From positions 620,001-684,000 of the forward strand of contig NZ_CP097128.1 in NCBI RefSeq assembly GCF_023330685.1: a stretch of 64,000 bases of DNA, in the 5' to 3' direction. Positions 55,046 to 62,454 of this stretch are shown here, in pieces. Below the pieces are notes generated by a model. That model searched no databases. It was not told where the DNA came from and worked only from the letters and a program-made list of their open reading frames with translations. The first letter of the stretch is position 1; every line of letters starts with the position of its first letter. This DNA is from Conexibacter sp. DBS9H8. Lineage in GTDB: Bacteria > Actinomycetota > Thermoleophilia > Solirubrobacterales > Solirubrobacteraceae. A program made the position numbers and the translations under genes.

Positions 55046-56506
55046 TCAGCCTGGGGGTGAGGGGGGCTCGTCCATCCGTGACCGTTCGGCCTCGGCCGGC
55101 ACGGACCGGCGGGTCAGCAGCCAGTAGAGGCCTCCGCCGAACAGCGCGCCCATGAACGTCGAGAAGTCCGACCCGCCGGTCGCCTTCGACAGCGGCGCCG
55201 ACGTCCAGGCCGGGTAGGCGTTGAGCCAGGAGGCGGCCGCGAGAGCACCGACGACGAGCGCGACGATCCCCGGCCAGTGCACCCCGCCGCGGCGGTAGTA
55301 GATCCCCCGGGCGGTCGCCATCAGCCCGTCACGGTCATAGCGGCCGCGGCGGAGGAAGAAGTCGACGAGGTAGATCGCGACCCACGGGGCGATCCAGATG
55401 AGGATGAACAGGGTGAAGTCGGTGACGTCGGTGTAGAAGCCGGCCGAGAACACGGTGACGGCGGTCAGGCCGCCGGCGAGGACGGTGTCGAGCAGCACGC
55501 ACTGCCAGCGCCGGATCCGCGGGAGGATCGACTGCAGGGTGAGCCCGGACGTGTAGAGGTCGAGGCTGTTGATCGCAAACAGCTGCACGACGACGACGAT
55601 CAGGTACGGGAGCAGGAACCAGCCGGGGAACGCCTTGGGGAGCCCGGCGATCGGGTCGGTCGCGGAGGCGACGGCGGTGGCGACCGCCGCCCCGAGCAGC
55701 AGACACAGGCTCGCCGGAAGAAAGCTGCCGAGGAACACCGAGCCGACGATCTGGCGCCGGCTCGAGTCGGCGGGCAGGTAGCGGGAATAGTCGGAGGCGT
55801 TCATCGGCCAGCCATAACCGCCCGTGGAGAACATGAAGGCAAGGCCGCCCATCATCGCCGCCCAGCTCGCGTCGTGCCCGGCGCCGAGGTGGGCCTTGCC
55901 GACGGTGAGGATCGCCAGGAGGACGAATAGCAGCGCGAACGGGATCGCCAGCCAGCGCAGCACCCGCATCATCGTGCCGTGGCCGAGCAGCGGCAGCAGC
56001 AGCTGGATCGCCGCGGCGCCGACAATCAGGGCGATCTTCAGTTCGGTGGAGGAGCGCACCCCGAGCTGGCCGAGGATTGCCTGGCCGGCGGAGACGACGA
56101 GGTACAGGCCGAGCACCTCAAAGCCGACCTGGGTGAGCCAGTTGAAGGAGGCGACCACGCGCGCGCCGTTGGGTCCGAACGGCGCGCGGTTGATCGTGAA
56201 CCCCGCCGTGCCGGCCCGCGGGCCGGGCAGGGAGCCGATCCCGGTGATCAGGTAGGAGAGGTTGCCGACGAGGATCACCACCGCCGCCTGCCAGAACCGC
56301 AGGCCGAACCCGACGATCAGCGTCGCCCCGTAGACGACGTACTCGACGTTGAAGAGGGCGCCCGCCCACATCCAGGCAAGATCGATCGGCCGGCCGCGCC
56401 GGTCCGCGGCGGGGATGTAGTCGATCCCGCGCGACTCGAAGGTCGGCTCCTCCCCGATCGGGCCGCCGGGGCCGGCTCCGGCCTCAGATGCGATGACTGC
56501 GTTCAC
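55046..56506 (-). CDS. NCS1-family nucleobase/vitamin permease
   Basis: A 486-residue transporter with about twelve membrane helices. ESRGIDYIPAADRRGRPIDL then AWMWAGALFNVEYVVYGATL is the family start, and the loop GYGWPMNASDYSRYLPADSS is typical of cytosine/purine/allantoin/uracil/thiamine permeases. The start is GTG 56506 with GGGGGA upstream. It follows a MocA-like gene by 60 bp on the same strand. Substrate is not determinable; a purine or related base is plausible given a neighbour that serves molybdenum enzymes. Confidence 0.9.
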   Translation of the reverse strand: MNAVIASEAGAGPGGPIGEEPTFESRGIDYIPAADRRGRPIDLAWMWAGALFNVEYVVYGATLIVGFGLRFWQAAVVILVGNLSYLITGIGSLPGPRAGTAGFTINRAPFGPNGARVVASFNWLTQVGFEVLGLYLVVSAGQAILGQLGVRSSTELKIALIVGAAAIQLLLPLLGHGTMMRVLRWLAIPFALLFVLLAILTVGKAHLGAGHDASWAAMMGGLAFMFSTGGYGWPMNASDYSRYLPADSSRRQIVGSVFLGSFLPASLCLLLGAAVATAVASATDPIAGLPKAFPGWFLLPYLIVVVVQLFAINSLDLYTSGLTLQSILPRIRRWQCVLLDTVLAGGLTAVTVFSAGFYTDVTDFTLFILIWIAPWVAIYLVDFFLRRGRYDRDGLMATARGIYYRRGGVHWPGIVALVVGALAAASWLNAYPAWTSAPLSKATGGSDFSTFMGALFGGGLYWLLTRRSVPAEAERSRMDEPPSPPG

Positions 56507-56566
56507 GTGGCGAATCCCCCAGGGTCAGAAGCGAAAAGGGTGCTGGCCGTGCCCGCCGGCCAGGGC

Positions 56567-57259
56567 TCATTGTCCCGGAGGGGCGGACGGACGGGCGCCC
56601 GGAGGGCCGGACGGCGGGAGCGTCGTCGCGTCGGACCGAGCGCGCGGCGGGGACGTGGTCCCGGGTGCGGTCGCGGCCAGGTCCTCGGGCGTGTCGATGT
56701 CGGTCGTCGCCCCCAGTCCGGTGCAGTCGACGTCCCGGGGCGTCCACTGCGTGAGACCCCGGGCGCCCATGTCCCCCCGCAGTTCGGCGACGGCGGCGAA
56801 GGTGGCCTGGCTGAGGGCGACCGGGTGGCCGGCGATAGTACCGTAACGGGCGCGGCAGACCGGGTGCCCCTCCCGGGAGGCGGCGAGGACCCGTGCGACC
56901 GCGGCGCCGCTGAGATGGGGCTGGTCGGCGAGGGCGACGATGGCCCGTTCGGCCCCGCGGCCCGCGGCGGCGCTCACCCCGGCCCGTAGGGACGCGCTCA
57001 TCCCCTCAGACCAGTCGGTCACCTCGACGACCTCCACTCCGCTGAGGACGGCCCGGACACGGTCGGCGTGGGCGCCGAGGACGACGATGATGTCGGACAG
57101 GCCGCCGGCCCGCAGTGCCGCGATCGGCCAGCTGATCAGCGGCCGTCCGCCGAGCTCGGCCACCTGCTTGGCCCCGCCGAAGCGCCGCCCGGCGCCGGCG
57201 GCGAGCACGATCCCGACGGCATCCCGGGCCGGGGCGGCGGGTGGCAGGGGGCTCGACAT
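56567..57259 (-). CDS. MocA/MobA-like nucleotidyltransferase
   Basis: A 230-residue NTP-transferase-fold protein. VGIVLAAGAGRRFGGAKQVA is the nucleotide loop, followed by ELGGRPLISWPIAALRAGGL, IVALADQPHLSG for metal and ARYGTIAGHPVALSQATFAA. This matches MocA, which attaches CMP to molybdopterin for xanthine-dehydrogenase-type enzymes. DVDCTGLGATTDIDTPEDLA closes the domain, and the tail is proline-rich. Start at ATG 57259. A purine-type permease downstream makes a link to xanthine or related metabolism attractive but unproven. Confidence 0.82.
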   Translation of the reverse strand: MSSPLPPAAPARDAVGIVLAAGAGRRFGGAKQVAELGGRPLISWPIAALRAGGLSDIIVVLGAHADRVRAVLSGVEVVEVTDWSEGMSASLRAGVSAAAGRGAERAIVALADQPHLSGAAVARVLAASREGHPVCRARYGTIAGHPVALSQATFAAVAELRGDMGARGLTQWTPRDVDCTGLGATTDIDTPEDLAATAPGTTSPPRARSDATTLPPSGPPGARPSAPPGQ

Positions 57260-57343
57260 CCCCGTCGATTCTCCCCTCCTCGCCGGGGGTGGTGTCGCGC
57301 GCCTGCCAAGGCCCGTGAGCGGGCACCTAGAATCGGACCCCAC

Positions 57344-57416
57344 GCCCCCATGGTCTAGTGGTTAGGACGCCTGCCTTTCACGCAGGAGATCGCCGGTTCG
57401 AGCCCGGCTGGGGGTA
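57344..57416 (+). tRNA. tRNA-Glu (anticodon TTC)
   Basis: A 73-nt cloverleaf: GCCCCCA pairs with TGGGGGT (the outermost pair is G-U), D-arm GTCT/GGAC, anticodon stem CCTGC/GCAGG with loop CTTTCAC giving TTC, T-arm GCCGG-TTCGAGC-CCGGC, discriminator A. CCA is not encoded. It is followed by an accessory segment with a MazEF-like pair. Confidence 0.95.
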
Positions 57417-57657
57417 CTCCCTGCAAATCGGTTAAGCGGTTCCCGGGCGCTGGTCATCGACTCGATGAGGCTGCCGAAGCGCTTGAGCGCCGCGTGTTCT
57501 TCGCTCAGTTCGCCACGCGCTACGAGGAACTTCGCGTCGATTCCGCCGCCTGAGGCGAGATCGAGCCCGGCGCATCCGGGCTCGCCGAGCTCTCGGCCGC
57601 TCGTACGGGCCGGCCGGCCAGCCGATCTCGCGGTGTCGTTGAGCCGGTCGGTCTGCG
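57417..57657. other. Unassigned segment between tRNA-Glu and the MazEF-like pair
   Basis: About 240 bp. The best open frame on the minus strand reads GGIDAKFLVARGELSEEHAA and LKRFGSLIESMTS and ends inside the tRNA; it could be a remnant of a gene but I do not recognise it and it has no good start. No promoter or terminator is clear. Its position next to a tRNA suits the remains of an integrated element. Confidence 0.4.
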
Positions 57658-57987
57658 TCAGGGTTGACAGTCGATCGCGACGGCGAGGGCGGCGCAGATC
57701 TCGCGCATCCGGATGTCGGCGAGTCGACCAAGTCGTTCGACGAGCACACCGAGGGAGACGCTCTCCACCGAGTCCAGGTTGACCGCTGACCGTCGCGGGA
57801 CGGGGTCTTCGCCCCGCTCCAGGATCACCTCGCTCGGTAACGAGCGGATCGTCGTCGTGCACGGTGCGATGAGCGCGCGGCCGAGCCGGGGAATCGCGGC
57901 ATCGCGTGAGAGGACGACGACGGGGCGTCGACCGGTCTCAGGCAGTTCACACCACCACAGCTCACCGCGAGCCGGAATCGCGCTCAT
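57658..57987 (-). CDS. MazF-like endoribonuclease toxin
   Basis: A 109-residue protein of the MazF/PemK family. It opens [20 protein letters not shown] and has [20 protein letters not shown] followed by [13 protein letters not shown], matching the beta-barrel core that cuts m[21 protein letters not shown] is the family's later conserved stretch. It overlaps the upstream antitoxin gene by 4 bp. The pair lies just after tRNA-Glu. The cleavage site cannot be predicted. Confidence 0.88.
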   Translation of the reverse strand: MSAIPARGELWWCELPETGRRPVVVLSRDAAIPRLGRALIAPCTTTIRSLPSEVILERGEDPVPRRSAVNLDSVESVSLGVLVERLGRLADIRMREICAALAVAIDCQP

Positions 57988-58220
57988 GATGCGGCGGCCG
58001 CGCGACGGAACGAAGCGAGATCCCCCCAGGCGTCGGGCTCCTCGAGCGGGTGGCGTTCATACGCGGCGTAGCTCGCATCCAGCTCCGCGGCGCGATGCTG
58101 CGCCAGCAGTGCCGCGAGCGCTTCATCGACCAGCGCCGCATCGGTGGCACCGGATCGCAGCGCCCGGACGCTCGCCAGCAGCGCGGAATCGACCGTCGTA
58201 CTCAGACGTATGCGCGCCAT
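57984..58220 (-). CDS. Antitoxin of the MazF-like toxin
   Basis: A 78-residue protein starting [20 protein letters not shown], a ribbon-helix-helix pattern, with a central [20 protein letters not shown] helix and an acidic C-terminus [20 protein letters not shown] that would cover the toxin. It precedes the toxin with a 4-bp overlap. It differs from the classic AbrB-type MazE, as is common for actinobacterial MazEF pairs. Confidence 0.8.
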   Translation of the reverse strand: MARIRLSTTVDSALLASVRALRSGATDAALVDEALAALLAQHRAAELDASYAAYERHPLEEPDAWGDLASFRRAAAAS

Positions 58221-58387
58221 GCCATGAGTATGCCACCAGACGAACAGGCCGGAGGTGCAGCGGGTTCGCCGGTTCCGACAGGGCGTGACGGGGGGTGTCC
58301 TGGGGTCCTCGGGGCGGTCACGCGGTAAGAAAGCGGGTGGTCGTGGGCGCTAAGGGGGAAACGAGCACTGCCAGAGGAGATCTCATG
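58221..58387. other. Short intergenic segment upstream of the peroxiredoxin fragment
   Basis: Non-coding between the divergent antitoxin and a truncated peroxiredoxin reading frame. It presumably holds the MazEF promoter on the minus strand. GAGGAGATCTC before 58388 resembles a ribosome binding site for the truncated frame. No repeat or insertion-sequence end is recognised. Confidence 0.35.
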
Positions 58388-58486
58388 ATGAACCCACTGG
58401 GCGCGGGCGAGCGCTTCCCGACCCTTGTCATCCGGCCGGTGGACGCCGATCCCCTGCAGCTCCCCGACGCGTTCGCGGGCCGCTGA
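58388..58486 (+). pseudogene. Truncated peroxiredoxin-like N-terminal fragment
   Basis: The frame from ATG 58388 gives 32 residues: MNPLGAGERFPTLVIRPVDA then DPLQLPDAFAGR and a stop. This is the usual start of AhpC/TSA-type peroxiredoxins (GDRFP-L-L-TVDG-TL-LPD-LAGR), which then continue with the Cys-containing WCPYC region, absent here. A good GAGGAG precedes it. Directly after the stop the sequence turns into a clipped MOSC-domain frame, so the two genes appear to have been joined by a deletion. Confidence 0.6.
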
Positions 58487-58545
58487 GCGCGCTGAAAGGC
58501 GCGCAGCAGGCCGACAAGGCCGGGCACGGCGGCGAGCATCGCGCC

Positions 58546-60096
58546 GTGTTCGTCTACCAGCTCGACTCCTACCGGTACTGGGCTGAGCATCTCGGCCGCG
58601 ACGACTTCGAGCCCGGTCAGTTCGGCGAGAACTTCACCGTCGAGGGACTGAGCGACGAGGAGGTCTGCATCGGTGATCGCTACCGCATCGGCGAGGCGAT
58701 CTTCGAGGTCACCCAACCGCGCGTGACGTGCTTTCGCATCGGGATCCGAATGAACGTGGCGGACATGCCGTCCCTCCTGGTCGCCCACCGCCGCCCCGGC
58801 TTCTACCTGCGGGTGCTCGTCGAGGGCCGGGTGCAGAACGGTCAGCTGATCGAACGGGTCGCCCTCGGACCCGAGCGGGTGAGCGTCGCCGACTGCGACG
58901 CGCTGCTGTATCTCCCAGACAAGTCAGAGCAGACGCTCCGCCGGGTTCTACGGGTACCCGCGCTCAGCGCCGGCTGGCGAGATTCGTTCGCGACGCTGTC
59001 CTCTGCGCCGACCAGCGCGCCCGCCCCCGCGTGGGAGGGCTTCCAGCCTCTGGAGGTCGTCGCTGTCCAACCCGAGAGCGACACCATCACCTCGTTCCTT
59101 CTGTGCCCCCTCGCGGCCGACGCACCGACCCCGCGCAGTGAGGCCGGGCAGTATCTCGCGCTGTCGCTGCTCCCCGGGGGCGATACCGAAGCGCCCGTGA
59201 TCCGCAGCTACTCGCTGTCGCGCCTGGCGGGCCCGCAGGGGTACCGGATCAGCGTCCGGCGCCTCCCCGGTGGCCGGGCCAGCGGCTTTCTCCACGATCA
59301 GCTGTGCGAGGGTGACCGCGTCATGGCGGCCGCCCCTCGGGGTGACTTTCGGCTGCACATCGGGGAGCGGCCCGTTGTCCTGCTGAGCGTCGGCGTCGGC
59401 ATCACCCCGGTGCTCGCGATGCTCGAGGCGCTCGCCGGGGGGGCGGATCCGCGCGAGGTCTGGTGGGTGCACGGGGCGCGGGATCGCTCCGAGCAGGCCT
59501 TCGCCGCCGAGGTCGATGAGCTGCTGGCGCGGCTGCCGCGCTCACACCGGCTCGTGAGCTACAGCCGCCCCGAGCCCGGGCACCCCGTCGCGGCAAACAG
59601 GGGTGACCTGGTCGGGCGGATCTCCGGTGCATCTCTGGGGCGGGCCGGCGTCCCCGTCGATGCCGACTTCTACCTGTGCGGACCCGAGCCGTTCATGGAC
59701 GCGCTCGCCGCCGGGATCACGGCCGAGGGAACGCCGCCGGGACAGATCTTCACCGAGCGCTTCAGCGCGCGTCCCACCCCGCTGCCACCGGGCCTGGCCC
59801 ACCGCTCCGTCCCCCATCTCCCCGATCCGGACCGCGGGACCGGACCCCGCGTCAGCTTCACCTACAGCAACCTCACCGTGCGCTGGGATCCCGCCTACGG
59901 CAGCCTGCTCGAGCTCGCCGAGGCATGTGACGTGCCGGCTCGCTTCGGCTGTCGCAACGGCGTCTGTCACGCCTGTGCGAGCGAGGTGCTCAGCGGCACC
60001 GTCACCTACCTCACCGCCCCCCTGCAACCCCCGGGCGAGCGCCAGGTCCTGCTGTGCTGTGCGGCGCCGACCTCCGACCTCGCGCTCGAGCTGTGA
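58546..60096 (+). CDS. MOSC-FAD/NAD reductase-[2Fe-2S] ferredoxin fusion, N-terminally clipped
   Basis: A 516-residue electron-transfer protein. Residues about 1-115 are a MOSC domain (FVYQLDSYRYWAEHLGRDDF, QFGENFTVEGLSDEEVCIGD, QPRVTCFRIGIRMN), about 150-390 a FAD/NAD(P) reductase (IRSYSLSRLAGPQGYRISVR, VLLSVGVGITPVLAMLEALA), and the end a plant-type ferredoxin with Cys in FGCRNGVCHACASEVLSG and LLCCAAP. MOSC domains usually have 40-50 more N-terminal residues; homology begins in the upstream frame at GHGGEHRA without an ATG or GTG before GTG 58546. The missing strands make it uncertain whether the MOSC part folds. Related proteins act on nitrate, sulfur or N-hydroxylated compounds. Confidence 0.8.
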   Translation: MFVYQLDSYRYWAEHLGRDDFEPGQFGENFTVEGLSDEEVCIGDRYRIGEAIFEVTQPRVTCFRIGIRMNVADMPSLLVAHRRPGFYLRVLVEGRVQNGQLIERVALGPERVSVADCDALLYLPDKSEQTLRRVLRVPALSAGWRDSFATLSSAPTSAPAPAWEGFQPLEVVAVQPESDTITSFLLCPLAADAPTPRSEAGQYLALSLLPGGDTEAPVIRSYSLSRLAGPQGYRISVRRLPGGRASGFLHDQLCEGDRVMAAAPRGDFRLHIGERPVVLLSVGVGITPVLAMLEALAGGADPREVWWVHGARDRSEQAFAAEVDELLARLPRSHRLVSYSRPEPGHPVAANRGDLVGRISGASLGRAGVPVDADFYLCGPEPFMDALAAGITAEGTPPGQIFTERFSARPTPLPPGLAHRSVPHLPDPDRGTGPRVSFTYSNLTVRWDPAYGSLLELAEACDVPARFGCRNGVCHACASEVLSGTVTYLTAPLQPPGERQVLLCCAAPTSDLALEL

Positions 60097-60152
60097 GGCG
60101 ATCCCCAAGCGCCCGGGCGATCGACGCGCAGTCTCATCCGCCCGGGCTGCGC

Positions 60153-60821
60153 ATGAGCACGGACGCGACCCTCGCAGCCACGTCGGATGAGAACCGGGAC
60201 GGGGCCGGCGGGGCCGCGCCGGCGCGAACCGAGGATCGCGCCTGGGCCTACTCCGACGCCGTCTTCGCGGTGATCGTCACGATCATGGTCCTGCAGCTGC
60301 GTCCGCCCCGTTCGCCTGACCTCTCCGCCCTCCTCGCGCTCTGGCCGATGGTCATCAGCTACCTCGTCAGCTACGTGTTCATCGCGATCATCTAGATCAA
60401 CCATCACCACGTGACGCGGTTTGTCGATCACCCGTCACTCGGGCTCATCTGGACGAACTTTCTCCATCTCCTGCTCGTGTCCCTGCTGCCCTTCGCGACA
60501 GCGTGGCTCGCCCGGACGCGCATGGCCTCCGTGCCGACGATCGTCTACGCCGGCCTCTTCCTCTGCGCGGCCAGCGTCTTCAACGTCCTCGAACACCGGA
60601 TCCTCACAAGCGCCGCCCAGGTCCCCCGACCGGTCCGCCGCACCGCACGCCGGCGATCACTGGTGGCCCTCAGCCTGTTCGGGCTTGCCATCGTCGCCGC
60701 GACACTCCGGCCGTGGGTCGGCTTCGTCTTCATCTGTGCCGCGCTCGTGCTGCACGTCAAGCCGGACGTCGGGTGCAACCCAACAACCAAAAGGTGCATG
60801 ACAGATGAGCGGGCAATGTGA
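60153..60821 (+). pseudogene. TMEM175/DUF1211-family membrane protein interrupted by one stop codon
   Basis: The frame from ATG 60153 reads a TMEM175-like protein: RAWAYSDAVFAVIVTIMVLQ with the family's SDAVFAVI-T motif, then SYLVSYVFIAII followed by TAG at 60393-60395. The same frame resumes at once with INHHHVTRF and runs to 60821 (WTNFLHLLLVSLLPFATAWL and later helices). Homologues have Trp just before the NHHH motif, so TGG to TAG is the simplest explanation. Members form potassium channels in bacteria. Unless the stop is suppressed, only an 80-residue fragment is made. A GTG at 60411 could restart the second part. Confidence 0.8.
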
Positions 60822-62151
60822 TGCGATCGTGATCGGCGCGGGCCCGGTGGGTGAGGTTGCGGCGTCGCGGCTCAACCGTGACGGGTTGAACACGGCACTC
60901 GTGGAGCGTGAACTGATCGGCGGGGAGTGCGGGTACTGGGCCTGCATTCCGTCCAAGACCCTGCTGCGGCCCGCTGAGGTCCGGGGTGAGGCCGAGCGGA
61001 CCGCGGGCACCTCCGCCCCGGACCAGCGCTGGCCCGAGGTCGCCGCGTACCGCGACTTCATGATCCGCCACCTCGACGACAGCGCGCAGGTGACCGGCTA
61101 TGAGCGGGACGGGGTGCGTGTCTACAAGGGTGATGGCCGGCACGCCGGTCCCGGCCGGGTCGAGGTCGCGGGGGAGCTGCTTGAGACGAGACGGGTCGTG
61201 ATCGCCACCGGAAGTGACGCGCGGATCCCCGACATCCCCGGCCTCGCCGAGGCCGGGTACTGGACCAACCGTGAGGCGACGACCATCCAGGAGATCCCCG
61301 ACAGCATCCTCATCCTCGGCGGCGGGCCGGTCGGGATCGAACTCGGTCAGTTCCTGCGTCGCATCGGGACCGACGTCACCCTGATCCAGGCCGCCGAGCG
61401 GCTGCTGCCCCGTGAGGACCCCCGTGTCGGCGAGCTGATCGCCGAGCAGCTCCGCTCCGAGGGGATCGCCCTGCACCTCGGGGCCAGTGTCGTGTCGGCG
61501 AGCGCCGGTGCGGGCCGGCGCACCCTCACGCTCGCCGACGGCCAGACCCTCAGCGCCACCGAGGTGCTGATCGCCACCGGCCGTGCCCCGCGCGTCAACG
61601 ACATCGGGCTGGAGACGATCGGGATCACGCCCGACCCGAGGGGAATCCCGATTGATGAGCGCTGTCGTGTCACCGACGGCGTCTGGGCGATCGGCGACGT
61701 CACCGGGGTGATGCCCTTCACCCATGTCGGCATGTACCAGGGGCGCATCACCTGCGCAGACATCGCCGGCCGGGCCGCCCGGGCCGACTACAGCGCCATC
61801 CCGCGCGTCGTCTTCTGCGACCCGGAGGTCGCCGCCGTCGGCCTGAGCGCCGATCAGGCCACCGAACGCGGGATCGCCGTCAGGACCGCAACCGTCGCGC
61901 TCGCCGACGCGATCGCCCGACCCTGGACCTACCAGAAGGACCCCGGCGGCGAACTCGGCATCATCGCCGACCGCGACAGCCGCACCCTGATCGGCGCCTG
62001 GGCCGTCGGCCCGCTCGCCGGGGAATGGATCCACTACGCCACCCTCGCGATCAAGACCCGCGCCGGCATCGACGTGCTCAGTGACACCGTCGCCCAGTTC
62101 CCCACCTACACCGAGGCGTACCTCAAGGCCATCGAGCAGCTCGATTTGTGA
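60805..62151 (+). CDS. Pyridine nucleotide-disulfide oxidoreductase
   Basis: A 448-residue flavoprotein of the dihydrolipoamide dehydrogenase/mercuric reductase group. FAD loop AIVIGAGPVGEVAASRL is at the N-terminus. The redox pair is Cys42 and Cys47 in GGECGYWACIPSKTLL, which differs from the usual CLNVGC but keeps the four-residue spacing. ILILGGGPVGIELGQFL binds NAD(P)H, and GVWAIGDVTGVMPFTHVGMY is the second FAD site. The His-Pro of lipoamide dehydrogenases is VAQFPTYTEAY here, so the acid-base His is missing. The substrate is therefore unlikely to be dihydrolipoamide. It starts inside the end of the TMEM175-like gene. Confidence 0.87.
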   Translation: MSGQCDAIVIGAGPVGEVAASRLNRDGLNTALVERELIGGECGYWACIPSKTLLRPAEVRGEAERTAGTSAPDQRWPEVAAYRDFMIRHLDDSAQVTGYERDGVRVYKGDGRHAGPGRVEVAGELLETRRVVIATGSDARIPDIPGLAEAGYWTNREATTIQEIPDSILILGGGPVGIELGQFLRRIGTDVTLIQAAERLLPREDPRVGELIAEQLRSEGIALHLGASVVSASAGAGRRTLTLADGQTLSATEVLIATGRAPRVNDIGLETIGITPDPRGIPIDERCRVTDGVWAIGDVTGVMPFTHVGMYQGRITCADIAGRAARADYSAIPRVVFCDPEVAAVGLSADQATERGIAVRTATVALADAIARPWTYQKDPGGELGIIADRDSRTLIGAWAVGPLAGEWIHYATLAIKTRAGIDVLSDTVAQFPTYTEAYLKAIEQLDL

Positions 62152-62246
62152 CGGGTCGGAGGTAGTGTGAGAGTTGCTTCATGTCCGCTCGCGGATCGAC
62201 TCGGCTGACCGACTACCCGGTGTGACGTCCCAACGAAGGAGCCAGT

Positions 62247-62402
62247 ATGAGCGTTTCACCGATCGGCGGTCAGAACATGATCCTCGCGGCCCAGGCGGCG
62301 GCAGCCGCCGCCAAGCCGGAGGCGGCCGAGCCCGCCGGCGTCCCGGACCACGACGGCGACAACGACAGCGCCGTCAAGGTCACGCTGTCGAAGTCCTCCT
62401 GA
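62247..62402 (+). CDS. 51-residue Asp-rich small protein
   Basis: ATG 62247 is preceded by AAGGAG seven bases upstream. The product begins MSVSPIGGQNMILAAQAAAA, continues with an Ala/Pro-rich linker, and has VPDHDGDNDSAVKVTLSKSS at the end. The DHDGDNDS string resembles the calcium-binding loops of EF-hand or thrombospondin type 3 repeats. Short proteins of this style are scattered in bacteria with no assigned function. No signal peptide is visible. A strong hairpin follows 7 bp after the stop, supporting a real transcription unit. Confidence 0.6.
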   Translation: MSVSPIGGQNMILAAQAAAAAAKPEAAEPAGVPDHDGDNDSAVKVTLSKSS

Positions 62403-62408
62403 GGCCAG

Positions 62409-62438
62409 AGCGGGTGCCGGCCGTGTGCGGCACCCGCT
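62409..62438. terminator. Perfect 11-bp hairpin after the small Asp-rich gene
   Basis: AGCGGGTGCCG (62409-62419), an 8-nt loop and CGGCACCCGCT (62428-62438). It lies 7 bp after the 51-codon gene and 17 bp before the end of the convergent beta-helix gene, so it can terminate both. Confidence 0.72.
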
Positions 62439-62454
62439 GCCTCCGGGCTCACCC

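Noticed and set aside
56507-56566. Possible TPP riboswitch before the NCS1 permease
   Set aside because: A short ACCC/CTGACCC resemblance exists, but the 60-bp space is too small and the conserved thi-box core is not present.
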